In this document: positions 21,196 to 31,182 of the stretch, in pieces
Numbering within the stretch: position 1 is the first letter of the stretch
Layout of the letters: each line of letters starts with the position of its first letter
NCBI GenBank assembly: GCA_021234155.1
Contig: JAJEKV010000028.1
Span: forward strand, 3,740,567-3,804,566
Origin: Isoetes taiwanensis
Lineage: Eukaryota; Streptophyta; Lycopodiopsida; Isoetales; Isoetaceae
DNA: 64,000 bases
Direction of reading: 5' to 3'
Made by a program: the position numbers and the translations under genes
Notes under the pieces: model-generated
Seen by the model: only the letters and a program-made list of their open reading frames with translations
Database searches by the model: none
Told to the model about the DNA's origin: nothing

Positions 21196-23730
21196 GTGTT
21201 TGTGAGTGATCAACGGCAATTCGATCAGAACTATTCTTCTTCCTCGAAATCCTTGCCCAAATCCAAGCAATGGACGCCTTTGCCTCCTAAGTCACCCAGA
21301 TTAAACAAAAATTTGAAAATAGCCGATTCTAGCAAGAAAGCCGAAAAAAACAAGAGGAAGGTTCAAACTTCGAGGAACCAGGCCAAAAAGAAGACTTATT
21401 TGTGAAGAACCCGCTGTTGTGAAAGCAAAGCATGTAAGATGTGTCAATGCGATGAGATTTTTCCAGATTTACAAATGATAATGGACGAAAGCAAGTGGGG
21501 GCCCAAAGACATACGGGGTTCAAAGAATCTAGCGTGAAGCCGAGTGGGCCGAGAACTTCTACAAACATTATGAAATTGTTTTTGGTAAGCGGGAGGTCAC
21601 AAATCGCCATGTACCCGAAAGTACTTTGCTCGTGCATTTGCCCTTCAATTGACAAAAAAAGTAGATTGGGATACTTTTAAAGTTTTGGCCAAAGATTTGG
21701 CAAAGGAGGGGCAAAAGAATCGCTATTACGTAAGAAATTGGGACCTCTAAATCCACATCCAAGGTTCCTAAATTTCAGCAAGGATTTTACCCTAAGGAAG
21801 AGCTTGAATTTGCGTAAACTCTATTGCAAAGAAGTGTCATGGAGAGTTAATTAGCAAAGACATCCAAGGTTGAAGAACCGAAAATCCAGCGATTTAATTA
21901 CGCGGACAATATAAATAAGATTTCAGAAGAAAGGATGCACATGAAGAGGACCTAGCACGATACAAGAAGACATCAATAGTGTTCTCGACGACGCCAAGCG
22001 TAATAAGAGAGACATCAAGACTGTGCGCAAACAGAGGTTGACCTTTGATGAGGGATAGAACCAGAAGGAAGAAATGTCAAGAGAATTCAGAGCCATTGGA
22101 GAAAGCCATTCGAGAGAAGGAGTTATGTGAAAAGAGGATTGCGTAACTTGAGGAGGCTCACAAAGTTCGGGCTTTGAGTGCTGCAGACGGCTTGATGATA
22201 TGCATAAGTACATGATGCATTCTCGCAAATGATTCTCCTTCAGCCCAAAACAAGCTTAGTGATCTCTCCAAATTGAAGGAAAATTCATATCCGCGGCATG
22301 GATGTGTGTTTTGCAAAGAAATGGCTTTGCTAATAATGAACCTATCCTAGTTGCTCCATGCGAGCATTCATTTCATATCTTTTGTTTCTCATATTCTATT
22401 TCTCTTTGACTATCCCGCCCAAGAGCATGCAAATGGGACGATAACATTTCAAAGACCTTGGGTGTGTACAATCGGAGGTAAGCGATTTCATGATTTATGT
22501 TCAATTTGTTGCACCTAGGATTACCGCAATGTAGAATCCATTTACATGTAGAATCCATTTACATGTAGATTGTCAAGACTTAAGGTTTTGCTACAAAGAT
22601 GTAGGAGTGTAATCGGGTTATTTTATACTTATAGTTCCTTGGCTTGCATGTCATACATATATGTGTTTCTTACATACATGTTGTACATTCACAAAGTAGG
22701 GTCCTAAATGTAGAACTTAAATACATAAAATTAGGAGTTGTGTAATCGAAGTTTTGTGGCGTAACATTTAGAGGTATTTTATGTAATGTCCGATGTGTAC
22801 ATGTGCATACATTGAGCACATTGATGTACATTACATGTACATTCCATCTAGATAAATAGTCGCTTACATGCATATTACTCAAAGTACTTCAATGTAGATC
22901 AGTTATAGTAATATGTACAACTATTGATATGTACGTAAACAGCTTAGAGACCCGATTAGTTTGAGACCGATATCCGATCGTTATGTGATTTATTTTCGAG
23001 CTTCAAAGTGCCAAAAACTACCGAAAGCATAAATTACACCACGATCGTGCGCTTTGTTTTCAAATTCAATTTGCATTGTGTCGAGGAAGCAATTTCTTAT
23101 TCTTGGTTCGGTTTTCACAGCTTTGGAGGTTCCAAAGAAAATTGAGGTGCAAGATGTAGCCGAGGGAAAGAAAGCAAAGGATTGAAGGAAAAAGCAAAAT
23201 CACTATTCCTGCGGGTGATACAAAGTTGAGGAGGCCGGCACTTCAGTGTCCAGATGGTGTCATTCCAGATTATGACGAGGAACTCGAGATTGAGGGAGCG
23301 GTGCTAAGGCCACATCTTCAAAAGTAAAGGCAAAGAAGCAGAAAAATGTGACTCCAAAGAAGAACTCCACGCCTAAAAAGCCACGTAAGAAGACAATTGA
23401 AGCAAAGAGAAACAGTAAGAAAGCATTTTATTTCATTGTACAAAGAAATGAGAAATCCATGACATCCTATGTTTACAGGTCCTAATGAAGAGGAATCTTC
23501 CGAGCATCAAGATGTAGAGCAGGATACTTTTAAGTTTGTGTCAAATATTGCTTCTGACATAGCAAAGGACGCTGAATTTCCTGACAATGAGAAATCAGGA
23601 GAGGTTGAAGACGAGGATTCTGGACCTAATAAGAATCTGAAAGTGAGGAAACCAAAAAGTAGGGAAGGAAATGGATACCGACCGAAAACAAAGATCGCCA
23701 GAAAGCGTAAGAATGATCTCTACAGGTAAC
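21196..23730 (+). pseudogene. N-terminal part of the Ulp1-type gene, lysine-rich, with a zinc-finger-like piece
   Basis: The coding sequence is broken or spliced. It opens with KPKSPRLNK-like basic sequence at 21196-21405 (very rich in Lys and Ser), then a charged, probably coiled-coil stretch at 21640-22240. At about 22290-22385 it has a C-x2-C (CVFCK) followed after a frame change by NEPILVAPCEHSFHIFC, which resembles a RING/B-box-like zinc-binding pattern. A further lysine-rich exon lies at about 23290-23415, then an acidic/basic exon from about 23479 to 23728 (GPNEEESSEHQDVEQDT onward) that ends at a plausible GT donor (CAG/GTAACT). The relation of these parts to the protease domain downstream is inferred from strand and spacing. 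Confidence 0.45.
22400..22960. repeat. TACATGTA-rich spacer inside the transposon
   Basis: A non-coding stretch dense in ACATGTA, TGTACAT, TACATGCA and GTACATTACATGTACATTCC. It resembles the introns of both transposase copies and echoes the TACATT/AATGTA palindromes at the termini. Confidence 0.5.
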
Positions 23731-24092
23731 TTGATCTACATTTCTTACATTTTTTTTTACATCTAGTATCCAAGTTAAAAACTTTAAAATAATATGGATA
23801 GTAGTAGACGAATGTAGATGATTTGTGTAAATGTACTGGTCATTGAACCCAGACTGCAGTTTCTGAATACAGGCCATACGATGCCTTGCTGAACCGAATG
23901 ATGAAGCTCAAGAAGGCAAGGATTTTCCCGTGATCTTTGCCCTAAATGGAGTGTTATTTATTTGAACAAGATGTCTTTGGACATGGATGTGGGGAAATTT
24001 TCCAACCGGCATGTGGATATGTATGCCGTGCAATTGGACTTTGAACTTGTTCATTTGTATGTGTAAGTCAAGTTAGTAATTTTATCCTTTTC

Positions 24093-24755
24093 AACTTGTT
24101 ATAGGTACCGCAGCCTCGTGTTCCGGATGATAAGAAGGTCGACGTCCGGTTCTTCCCACCGGACAGCTTCATGGAATTTGCAGCATGGGCCAAGGCAAGC
24201 GAAAAAGATAAATCTATGGCAGCCTCCGAGCGTGGAAGAGATATTGTAAAGGTAGCTCTTACAGGGATAAATTGGCTGAAGTGCAGATGGATCATGATTC
24301 CAATGCTATGTAGAGTTACTGAACATCACACTTTGGCCATCTTCAACATGGCACTTACTAAGAGTAAGAACACCATCAACATTCGGATCTTCAATTCTCG
24401 CCGGGACATTGACGTTGACATGCTTGCACTTAAGAGGTATTTTGTATTTCACATCTCCTTTTATTAATATTGAGTAGATTGGAATGTTAGCAGCTTCTTT
24501 CATTCATTTGCTACAAAATAGATCCGGTCTTTTGCGTGCTCCATATCCTCACTATGGCACGCTGGTTGTGTCGAAAGTGTCCCACTTTTTGAAGCATGGA
24601 CAAAATCCTTCACCGGTTGTGAAGATTCATAAGTGTCCACAGCAGAAAAGATGGGGATTCATGTGGCCTCTATGTTGCAAAATTATATGCGTAAGTTTGT
24701 AGACACAATCGCGTGTGTGGTAAAACTACCAATGTGAGTGTCTCACTTCTTTTGT
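24093..24755 (+). pseudogene. Ulp1-like cysteine protease domain (C48), frameshifted
   Basis: Ulp1/SENP-type proteases cleave SUMO-like tags and are carried by several plant DNA transposon groups. The exon at 24108-24437 has FFPPDSFMEFAAWAKASE, then RWIMIPMLCRVTEHHTLAIF (the catalytic His lies in the EHHT block) and INIRIFNSRRD (position of the catalytic Asp/Asn). After a short intron, the exon from about 24498 ends with KCPQQK and, in another frame, GDSCGLYVAK (about 24655-24690), which matches the D-(S)-C-G active-site block with the catalytic Cys. A further frame change follows at once, leading to MRKFVDTIACVVKLP. These two one-base breaks destroy the active-site block as written. Similarity to Ulp1 is by motif order only. 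Confidence 0.65.
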
Positions 24756-24805
24756 CTTGCAAACAAATGGTTTTAATACTTATTATGTAAGTATTGTTGT
24801 CACAT

Positions 24806-25010
24806 TTGCAGACAATTAAACCGGTTCTTGCCAAAGTATGCATCCGATCGTCGTGATGTTCTCACCCGAGCACTACTTGAGTTAGACCACATTCACATCG
24901 CGACCAAACTATTAGACCACCTGGTACTAATAAATGTGGCTGAGAAACAGCCTCTCCCTATTGTCAATGCTAAACACTATTTGATTATAAAATACACATT
25001 TTTTCATTGA
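24806..25010 (+). pseudogene. Exon-like piece downstream of the Ulp1 domain
   Basis: An open stretch after a plausible acceptor (TTTGCAG at 24807-24813) encodes FLPKYASDRRDVLTRALLEL and DHIHIATKLL. It may be the C-terminal end of the Ulp1-type gene. Not recognised otherwise. Confidence 0.35.
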
Positions 25011-25082
25011 ATTTGAATAAAATCTCTTTTTATTCAACTCCACCATACTTTATTGATAAATTGCATGTTCTTTCATATCAGG

Positions 25083-25708
25083 TGTACCGAAAAGGTTGAT
25101 AGTGTTTGATATCAATAATGTTTTGGCAAAACAAATACATAGGACTTTGGTATCAGATGATCAGCTAGTTGGAAATTATGACATAATAGGCAAGAAAATG
25201 TTGTTTTTAAGGCCCCACCTAGACGAATTCCTGGAATTTGTATTTGAACACTTTGAAGTAGGAATATGGTCATCAATAGCTCCATGGAACCTATCAAGAG
25301 TAGTGGATAAAATCTTCACAATGACACAGATAAGGGACTTAAGGTTCACCTTTGATGGAAGCCACTGTTTGGAGCTGCCTTTCCGGATTGCAGCAAGTGA
25401 AGACAAACCTTTGTATCTGAAGCCAATTGAGTTTATATACGACTAGTATCCAGACAGGAATGACAGCAACACACTAATAGTAGACGACTCCGAGTACAAG
25501 ATGCTCTTCAATCCCAACGAAAATTGCATATGCCCACCTTCATGGCAGGAAAGTGATGTTGAAGACACAGGTCTCTTGACACTTCTGAAACCATGGCTAG
25601 AGGGTTTGTTGATAGCACCAGACCTGCAACAGTATGTGAAGCAGAATCCTTTACGCAATCCATCCGATGTACTAACAACAGCTGTTTGGAGGCAAATGCT
25701 TTCGTGAG
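25083..25708 (+). pseudogene. FCP1/NIF-like phosphatase domain captured by the transposon
   Basis: This is the HAD-family phosphatase fold that in host proteins dephosphorylates the RNA polymerase II tail or other phosphoserines. Visible landmarks are LIVFDINNVLA (the catalytic D-x-D-x-V block, with the second Asp replaced by Asn; many plant members read DLNG here), LRPHLDEFLEFVFEHFEVGI directly followed by WSS, and after an in-frame TAG at 25444, DSNTLIVDDSEYKML (second Asp pair), NPNENCICPPSW and GLLIAPDLQQYVKQNP. It ends at 25708. A CAG acceptor-like site precedes it at 25079-25081. The single stop and lack of an obvious own start suggest a captured exon series from a host gene, possibly once fused to the upstream protease gene. 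Confidence 0.75.
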
Positions 25709-26010
25709 GGCTGAGGGGGAGAGATGGCATGTCCAGGCTATGGACAAGCTGCAAGAAAGTAACATATTGAAACAGCAGAATAGTATGTACTGGCTTCACA
25801 TCGGTTGTGACCAGATTTTGAATGTAAATTAATGTTAATATAAAACATGAACAACAGACTTGTATATATTGGCATCATATCTGATATGACCAGGTTGTAT
25901 ATCTTGTGATATGTAATACAAGAGTTTTTGTCTCCATACATGTTCCACTTTCTGCTTTGTTTCATGAATCAAAAGAAAAGCTATTGATATCCATTATAAC
26001 ACAACAAGTT
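25709..26010. other. Intergenic spacer, no gene seen
   Basis: AT-rich sequence between the captured phosphatase domain and the repeats that separate the two convergent gene sets of the transposon. Confidence 0.4.
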
Positions 26011-26373
26011 CACAGACTAGTTTAACTTCTTCATGCAACAATTGATGAACATTTTGTACTTTCTGATATACATTGTGCTTGGAAAAAGAAGATATTGTGT
26101 GATACTGAAATTTAAGTATCAAAATGCACTTCAGATTAAAAAATAAGTAAATAAGAAAAAACTTGCAGCAATCGACTAGTTTTCTCAACATAACACAGAC
26201 TAGTTTAACTTCTTCATGCAACAATTGATAAACATTTTGTACTTTCGATATACATTTTTGCTTGGTCACGAAGATATTCTCGTGATACCCAAATTGAAGT
26301 ATCAAAATGCACTTCATTAAAAAATAAGTAAATAACAAAAAACTTACAAACAATCGACTAGTTTTCTCAACAT
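26011..26373. repeat. Tandem duplication of about 183 bp between convergent genes
   Basis: Two diverged units (about 26011-26194 and 26195-26373) share ACAGACTAGTTTAACTTCTT, CATGCAACAATTGAT, AAGTATCAAAATGCACTTCA, TTAAAAAATAAGTAAATAA and TCGACTAGTTTTCTCAACAT. They sit between the 3' ends of the plus-strand and minus-strand genes. Confidence 0.8.
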
Positions 26374-26399
26374 AACAGATGATGGCAAATATGAAAGTT

Positions 26400-29300
26400 C
26401 CTTTGTACGAACTTAGTCATGTGCACTCAACAATCTCAGTAGGCTTGATATAAGCATGTCATGCACCTCTCGTGTGATCATATATGTCTTTGACGTGCCC
26501 CCTTCAACTTATGCTTGACTCGGCCGCATCGTGAACTTTGCTCCAATTACATGATTCAAATTGGTACCAATACTATTTTGTCATCCAAAGAACTTGTACT
26601 TGTGCTTTGTGCCTTGTAGCGGTTTGATAGTAATGACCAGCTATAATCCCTCGTCACCGCCAAAGCATTCTATTTCCATAGTCGCCAATCACATCTTCCC
26701 GAAGAATATGCATCTCCTTCACGCATAGGAGGACGGTATGGAACATTTTCCCCATTCCCAGGGCAGCAAAAGATGCAAATATGTCTCCAATTTGGAGTAC
26801 ATCGGATAGTTCTTGCTCATCACCGCATAAAACCAACTAGCTCTTCTTGTTCGGCCGACCGGGCGAACTAGGCTCCGGTTTGTGCAGCTTCCACGCACCA
26901 CAATGCTCGAGATTCTCACATTCTCCCCATCTGAAATTCAAGCAACCATTGCAAAAAACATGGCGGGGATCTATACATGACAAGTGTTGGGTCACCGGAT
27001 TAATAGCGCATTACACACAATGTATAGCTAGAGTACCGTGCAATGTCTCACAATATGAACGAGGGTCCCCTGTTAATGTCTTCGCCATCACCTCCCATAT
27101 GACTCTGTCCATTTTGCACTTCTTTTGTCTCAAAGAAAGTGCAAGCGAGTTGGCACCCAAAATCGAACACCATTCTCTTTCCTTTGCTCGTCTGCTAGGA
27201 ACCTTTTCTCCAAAGCGACCCGCCCATCATGTTCTCCTTTTCCATGGCCTCGAGCCAAAATAATTCCAATGCATCCTAATTTTATACCTGTTATAATATT
27301 GGGCCACATTCAAATAAAAGGCTCGAGAACACTTAAACCGAAAGGCGACACACCCATCGTACCACATGACATGGTATTTGATGTGGCCAAAACCTTTTTG
27401 CATCATCCAAATATGGTGCTTCTTGAGTGCTGCCTGAACAAAGAAAGCATCATGCTTCATAACATCGGAAACATACAAATGAACAGTTTTTTTTCAGCTC
27501 ACCATTGACTTTCATCATGGTTATATGCACCAGAATAGTTATCTGGTCATTGTTCCAATGCTCGGACTGAGATTTCCTGAATTGTTTGCTCTGCCAACTT
27601 GCTGAAAAGTTGTGAATAGTGAACTTTGTAAGGTGCTGAAACATCTTGTCAAGCAATGTACCTGGAGTCCCGCTTTCAGTAACAAGCTTCAACCTCCTTG
27701 AAGTGCCAGCTTTGGAAGGTTCGTTCACGTACTTGTAAACTTGCCATTCAATGTTCTCATTCTGTGACTCTTTCTCCTTAGGACAGATTTGAATATTTTC
27801 GATTGCCACGGTTACGCACTCTCCCCCTTGACACAATCCAAACTATGCCACTCTTAAAGCTTCCTTGTCACGTGATCAGTAGCTCTCCACATAGCACCAA
27901 CATTTTGAAATGTTTTAGAAGGAGCTTGGCAGACGCCATTGTTCTCATCTGCTGCACAAACACCACAAGAACATGTACAGTTGGCATGAAATTTGCTCCT
28001 CAGGACGCTAAAAGCTTTCCTGTATAGATCAGCTTGTTCATGCTTCACGCAGCAGCATGTGTTCCTCTCTTTCAACCTTCTCACACACGTAGGCTTAAGC
28101 AGCTCGAACTTTCTGATGCTAATCTTCACTTCAGGATGTTCATCTTTGAACATCTCATACAATTCACTCTGCAAGGAAAAAAACGGCATGTATAAGTAAG
28201 ATATAAATTAGAACTACTTACGAATTCAAAGATGTTGCAGATATTGCATTAGTTTTATGGCACTCAGATCATGATTTGATATACATTCAACTACTATACC
28301 ACAACATCGTACATACCCTGTACATGATATATATAAATGTATAAATAATGTACTCCAAAGAGTTCCAGATGTACATAAAAAAACTCAATATGTAACCAGG
28401 TCACAGACAGTATCACTGTATTACAGATGTATGTATTTCATACTTTTCTTATGGAAGGAAGTACATTTAAATACTTTTATGTATCACCCTATCTTTAAAA
28501 ACTATCTTGAGATCAGGAAAGCTTAAAATGTACTATAATATGTACTTGGGAACTACAAAAAGCAAGACTATAATAACACAGCCTGACTTTCAACACATTT
28601 TCTGCCTTATGCCACATTGGATGTAACTGGAAGTACATCCAAGTACTTATCCTGTTAAACATAGCTCATTCAGTACCTCCAAGTGTAAAAATATAATTAT
28701 TGTAGTTGGATGTACTTCAATGTATATCAGATACATCCCTTACATGGAATGCAAATAGGATTACTAAACTTATCCAGGATGCACAGAAGCTAGCTTCTAT
28801 CAAGCTTCTTGCAGAAAGCGATTAAAAGACTTAAAACTGACACAGGGCATGTCCAAAACTGGATTGGAAGTGTCCTTTTCTTCCCGACATCCCCATACTT
28901 TGGAGAAGTTTTTGTGTGGGTTAACCAAAACTCATTTACCAACCGTTTGGTTGATTCCTAAGCATGTCCGCCTGGTTTGCCTTCTGCCCGGTGCCCACAT
29001 ATTAGCACCTGATAATGACATCCGCTTTCTTCTAATTGCAGCTTTTGTGAGGTTTCTTGCTTGCACTTGAAGAATTCTGGAGGCTACTCCTTTTTGCCTG
29101 AGTTTTCCATTCTCACCAACAATCATTGATAACAGGGAATGCTTAGCTGCTAATTTATCATTGCTATTTGCTTGTTTCACTTCCTGCAGACCTTCACGGA
29201 TATTTTTTAGCATAGTATCCTTCAGAATTGCTTGCGCTGGATTTCCAATGGCAGGTTCAAAAAAGAAGTGCAGCCTTTCATCCCGAACAGTTTTCACTGC

Positions 29301-29447
29301 TAAAGCTCTCCTTTGCACAGGACGTAAATCTTGAACCTGATCATATATAAATTTACAAATTTCATCAATCTTACGCTTCATTTTCTTTGTCACATTCCCG
29401 ATATTGCAATCTTCTTGCGCCATTTCTGTTCCTTCGTTGTTCATCAT
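26400..29447 (-). pseudogene. Transposase-like gene of the GGGTAAAAG transposon, copy B
   Basis: The likely start is the ATG at 29447, 312 bp inside the right terminus. The N-terminal exon (29447-28932, continuing to about 28830) is basic and charged. A gap of about 620 bp (28200-28830) is intron-like. The main part (28189-26400) has a Cys cluster NTCCCVKHEQADLYRKAF and CTCSCGVCAADENNGVC, then WQVYKYVNEPSK, HNFSASWQSKQFR, EHWNNDQITILVH, KHDAFFVQAALKKHHIW with GHIKYHVMW, YDGC, and HGKGEHDG near 27219-27245 in a shifted frame. Relative to copy A, an in-frame deletion of about 30 residues removes the DFSENY block between QFRKS and EHW. Loss of that block, SDGC read as YDGC, and frame breaks suggest this copy cannot encode a working enzyme. 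Confidence 0.65.
28200..28830. repeat. Intron-like gap rich in GTAC/TACAT motifs
   Basis: No coding signal. It is dense in GTACAT, ATGTAC, GTACTT and TACATCC words (for example TTGGATGTACTTCAATGTAT and GTACATACCCTGTACATGA). The position matches the gap at 2090-2660 in copy A. Confidence 0.5.
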
Positions 29448-29717
29448 GGTTCTTGCGTGGTTTAGGGTTAGCTGGAGGAATTACGCAAGAAGGAGGGAAA
29501 TCTCGAGTCTGGCGAAGTTTTAGCCGTAAAGTGGGAAATTCTCCTAACGCTCAGCGTTTCTTGGAGTGGTTACAAATGGCGGGAATTGAAATCTGCTTCA
29601 TGATTGCGTTTTAATTGACGTGGCAAGTAGTTCCGAAAAAAAAGATTCCATAATATAGCTATTATGTACATACTGAAAAAACGGTTATGTATTTGAAATG
29701 TGATACATCTCTTACTC

Positions 29718-29735
29718 TACATTTGGCCAAATGTA
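29718..29735. repeat. Right subterminal palindrome
   Basis: TACATTTGGCCAAATGTA is a perfect 18-bp palindrome immediately inside the right terminal repeat. Its outer six bases per arm match the left-end palindrome. Confidence 0.8.
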
Positions 29736-29759
29736 AGACACCCTAGCTTTCTTTTACCC
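29736..29759 (-). repeat. Right terminal inverted repeat
   Basis: The reverse complement begins GGGTAAAAGAAAGCTAGGGT and then GTCT. It matches the left end perfectly for 20 bp. Confidence 0.9.
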
Positions 29760-29763
29760 AGAA
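29760..29763. repeat. 4-bp target duplication AGAA (right)
   Basis: Second copy of the AGAA found at 20937-20940. The gypsy reading frame resumes across it. Confidence 0.9.
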
Positions 29764-30815
29764 TGGGAAGTTATTACCATGGATTTCATCGTGGGGCTTC
29801 CGCGCACTTTAAGGGGCTTTGATGCCTTGATGGTCATGGTCGACAAACTTTCCAAAATGGTGCACTTTTTGCCATGTCGGACCACAGATACTGCATTAGA
29901 TACCGCCTTGTTGTTCACGAAGGAGGTGTTTCATCTTCATGAGATGCCCCGTACCCATTATATCAGACCGGGATCCTAAGTTTGTTAGTGCATTTTGGAA
30001 GAATTTCCTTAGCACTATTCAAACTAAGCTTGCCATGAGCACAGCTTACCACCCGCAGACGGATGGCCAAACAGAGCGTACCAACCGCATAATCGAAGAT
30101 GTACTACATAACTATGTCTGGAATAAGCAATCCCAATGTATCTATTTGGTGGAGTTTGCGTATAACAATACTAAATAGGAGTCTTCAAGGATGTCTCCTT
30201 TTATGATCAATTATGGCTATCAATGCCTGACTCCAGATACGTGGCATAATCCGGTTTCCAAGGTGGAAGTGTCTCAACAATTGTTTACAGATATGCAAGG
30301 CCTAGTCAAGGAAGTTTGAGGGTATTTGTTAGCTATCAGAGCCCGGCAAAAGAGCCTTGCCGACTGACATCAGATACCATGGGAATTTCAAGTTGGTGAG
30401 TCCGTATGGCTAAAAGATCAAGGTGAAGCAGGCCAAACTCAAAATTGGCAATTGCAAGAAGCTTGCACCTAGATGGTAGGACCCTTTGAGATAACCAAGA
30501 GAATAGGTTCTCAGGCCTACCGGTTGAATCTATCCGCACATATAAAGGTCCATAAAGTCTTTCATGCGAGCCTTCTCAAGAAGCATAACCCCGATCCAGA
30601 AGAGATCTTGACATGCCGACACTTCTGGAGATGACAGAAGATCAATTGAAGGTTGTGCCTGAGGCTCTCCTTGATCGTGCATATAAGCAGACCCGCAGAA
30701 CAAATCTTGCAGTATTTGATTAAGTGGAAACACTTACCGACAGAGGATGCAACCTGGGTTCTTAAAGCGGATTTGGACAAGGCTTACCCAGACTTTATGC
30801 GAGAATGCCAGGGCT
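29760..30815 (+). pseudogene. Gypsy G1 integrase core and chromodomain region
   Basis: Integrase inserts the retroelement cDNA into the genome. The catalytic core is present: MDFIVGLPRTLRGFDALMVM (first Asp), a frame break at about 29955, SDRDPKF (second Asp) and YHPQTDGQTERTNRIIED (the Glu). Stops follow after AYNNTK (30177) and within the basic C-terminal part. The end (about 30560-30815) matches, in shifted frames, the chromodomain-like tail of the minus-strand copies (HNPDPEE, FLQYL.KW). Only integrase and the 3' end of this element survive. It was the target of the 8.8-kb DNA transposon. Confidence 0.85.
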
Positions 30816-31162
30816 GAACCATTCAGGATACGATCAACTCCAACCCTAAAGGTAAGCTTTGTATTATGGGATTGACAGGGATCATATAAGAGTCGATCCG
30901 ACAGGGATCATTTCACGGGTTGGGTTACATGAAGAAGATTATAGGCCTCAGTCTAGCACCATTTCTTGTTATTTAACTGTTATTTTGTATGTGTGCTCCT
31001 ATCTAAATTTTTGTGAGATGGTATTTATTGTTAATCGTCAGGGGACTTTAGTCCTAGAACAAATTTATGTAATCCTGTATAACTTCAACAAGTAAATTTA
31101 TCTTTTATAACTTTATTGTCTTTTTAGTAAACTAACCCCAATGCTGAGGACAACATTATTCC

Positions 31163-31182
31163 AAGGGAGGGAGGGGGGGATT
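31163..31182 (+). promoter_or_regulatory. Polypurine tract of gypsy G1
   Basis: AAGGGAGGGAGGGGGGGATT directly precedes the LTR tip TGACGTTCC. It primes plus-strand DNA synthesis in LTR retrotransposons. Confidence 0.7.

Larger units (their letters stand above)
20941..29759. mobile_element. Complete 8.8-kb DNA transposon (copy B)
   Basis: Both ends are defined. The left end begins GGGTAAAAGAAAGCTAGGGT and the right end is its exact reverse complement (24 bp with one mismatch). The 4-bp duplication AGAA flanks it, and the interrupted gypsy integrase reads on without loss. Inside are a plus-strand gene with an Ulp1-like protease domain (21196-24755), a plus-strand FCP1/NIF-like phosphatase domain (25083-25708), a tandem repeat between convergent genes (26011-26373), and a minus-strand transposase-like gene (26400-29447). 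Palindromes with TACATT/AATGTA arms lie just inside both termini. A 4-bp duplication rules out typical MULE (9 bp), hAT (8 bp), CACTA (3 bp) and Tc1/mariner (TA). Sola and Ginger are named superfamilies with 4-bp duplications; I cannot assign it without a search. Confidence 0.9.
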
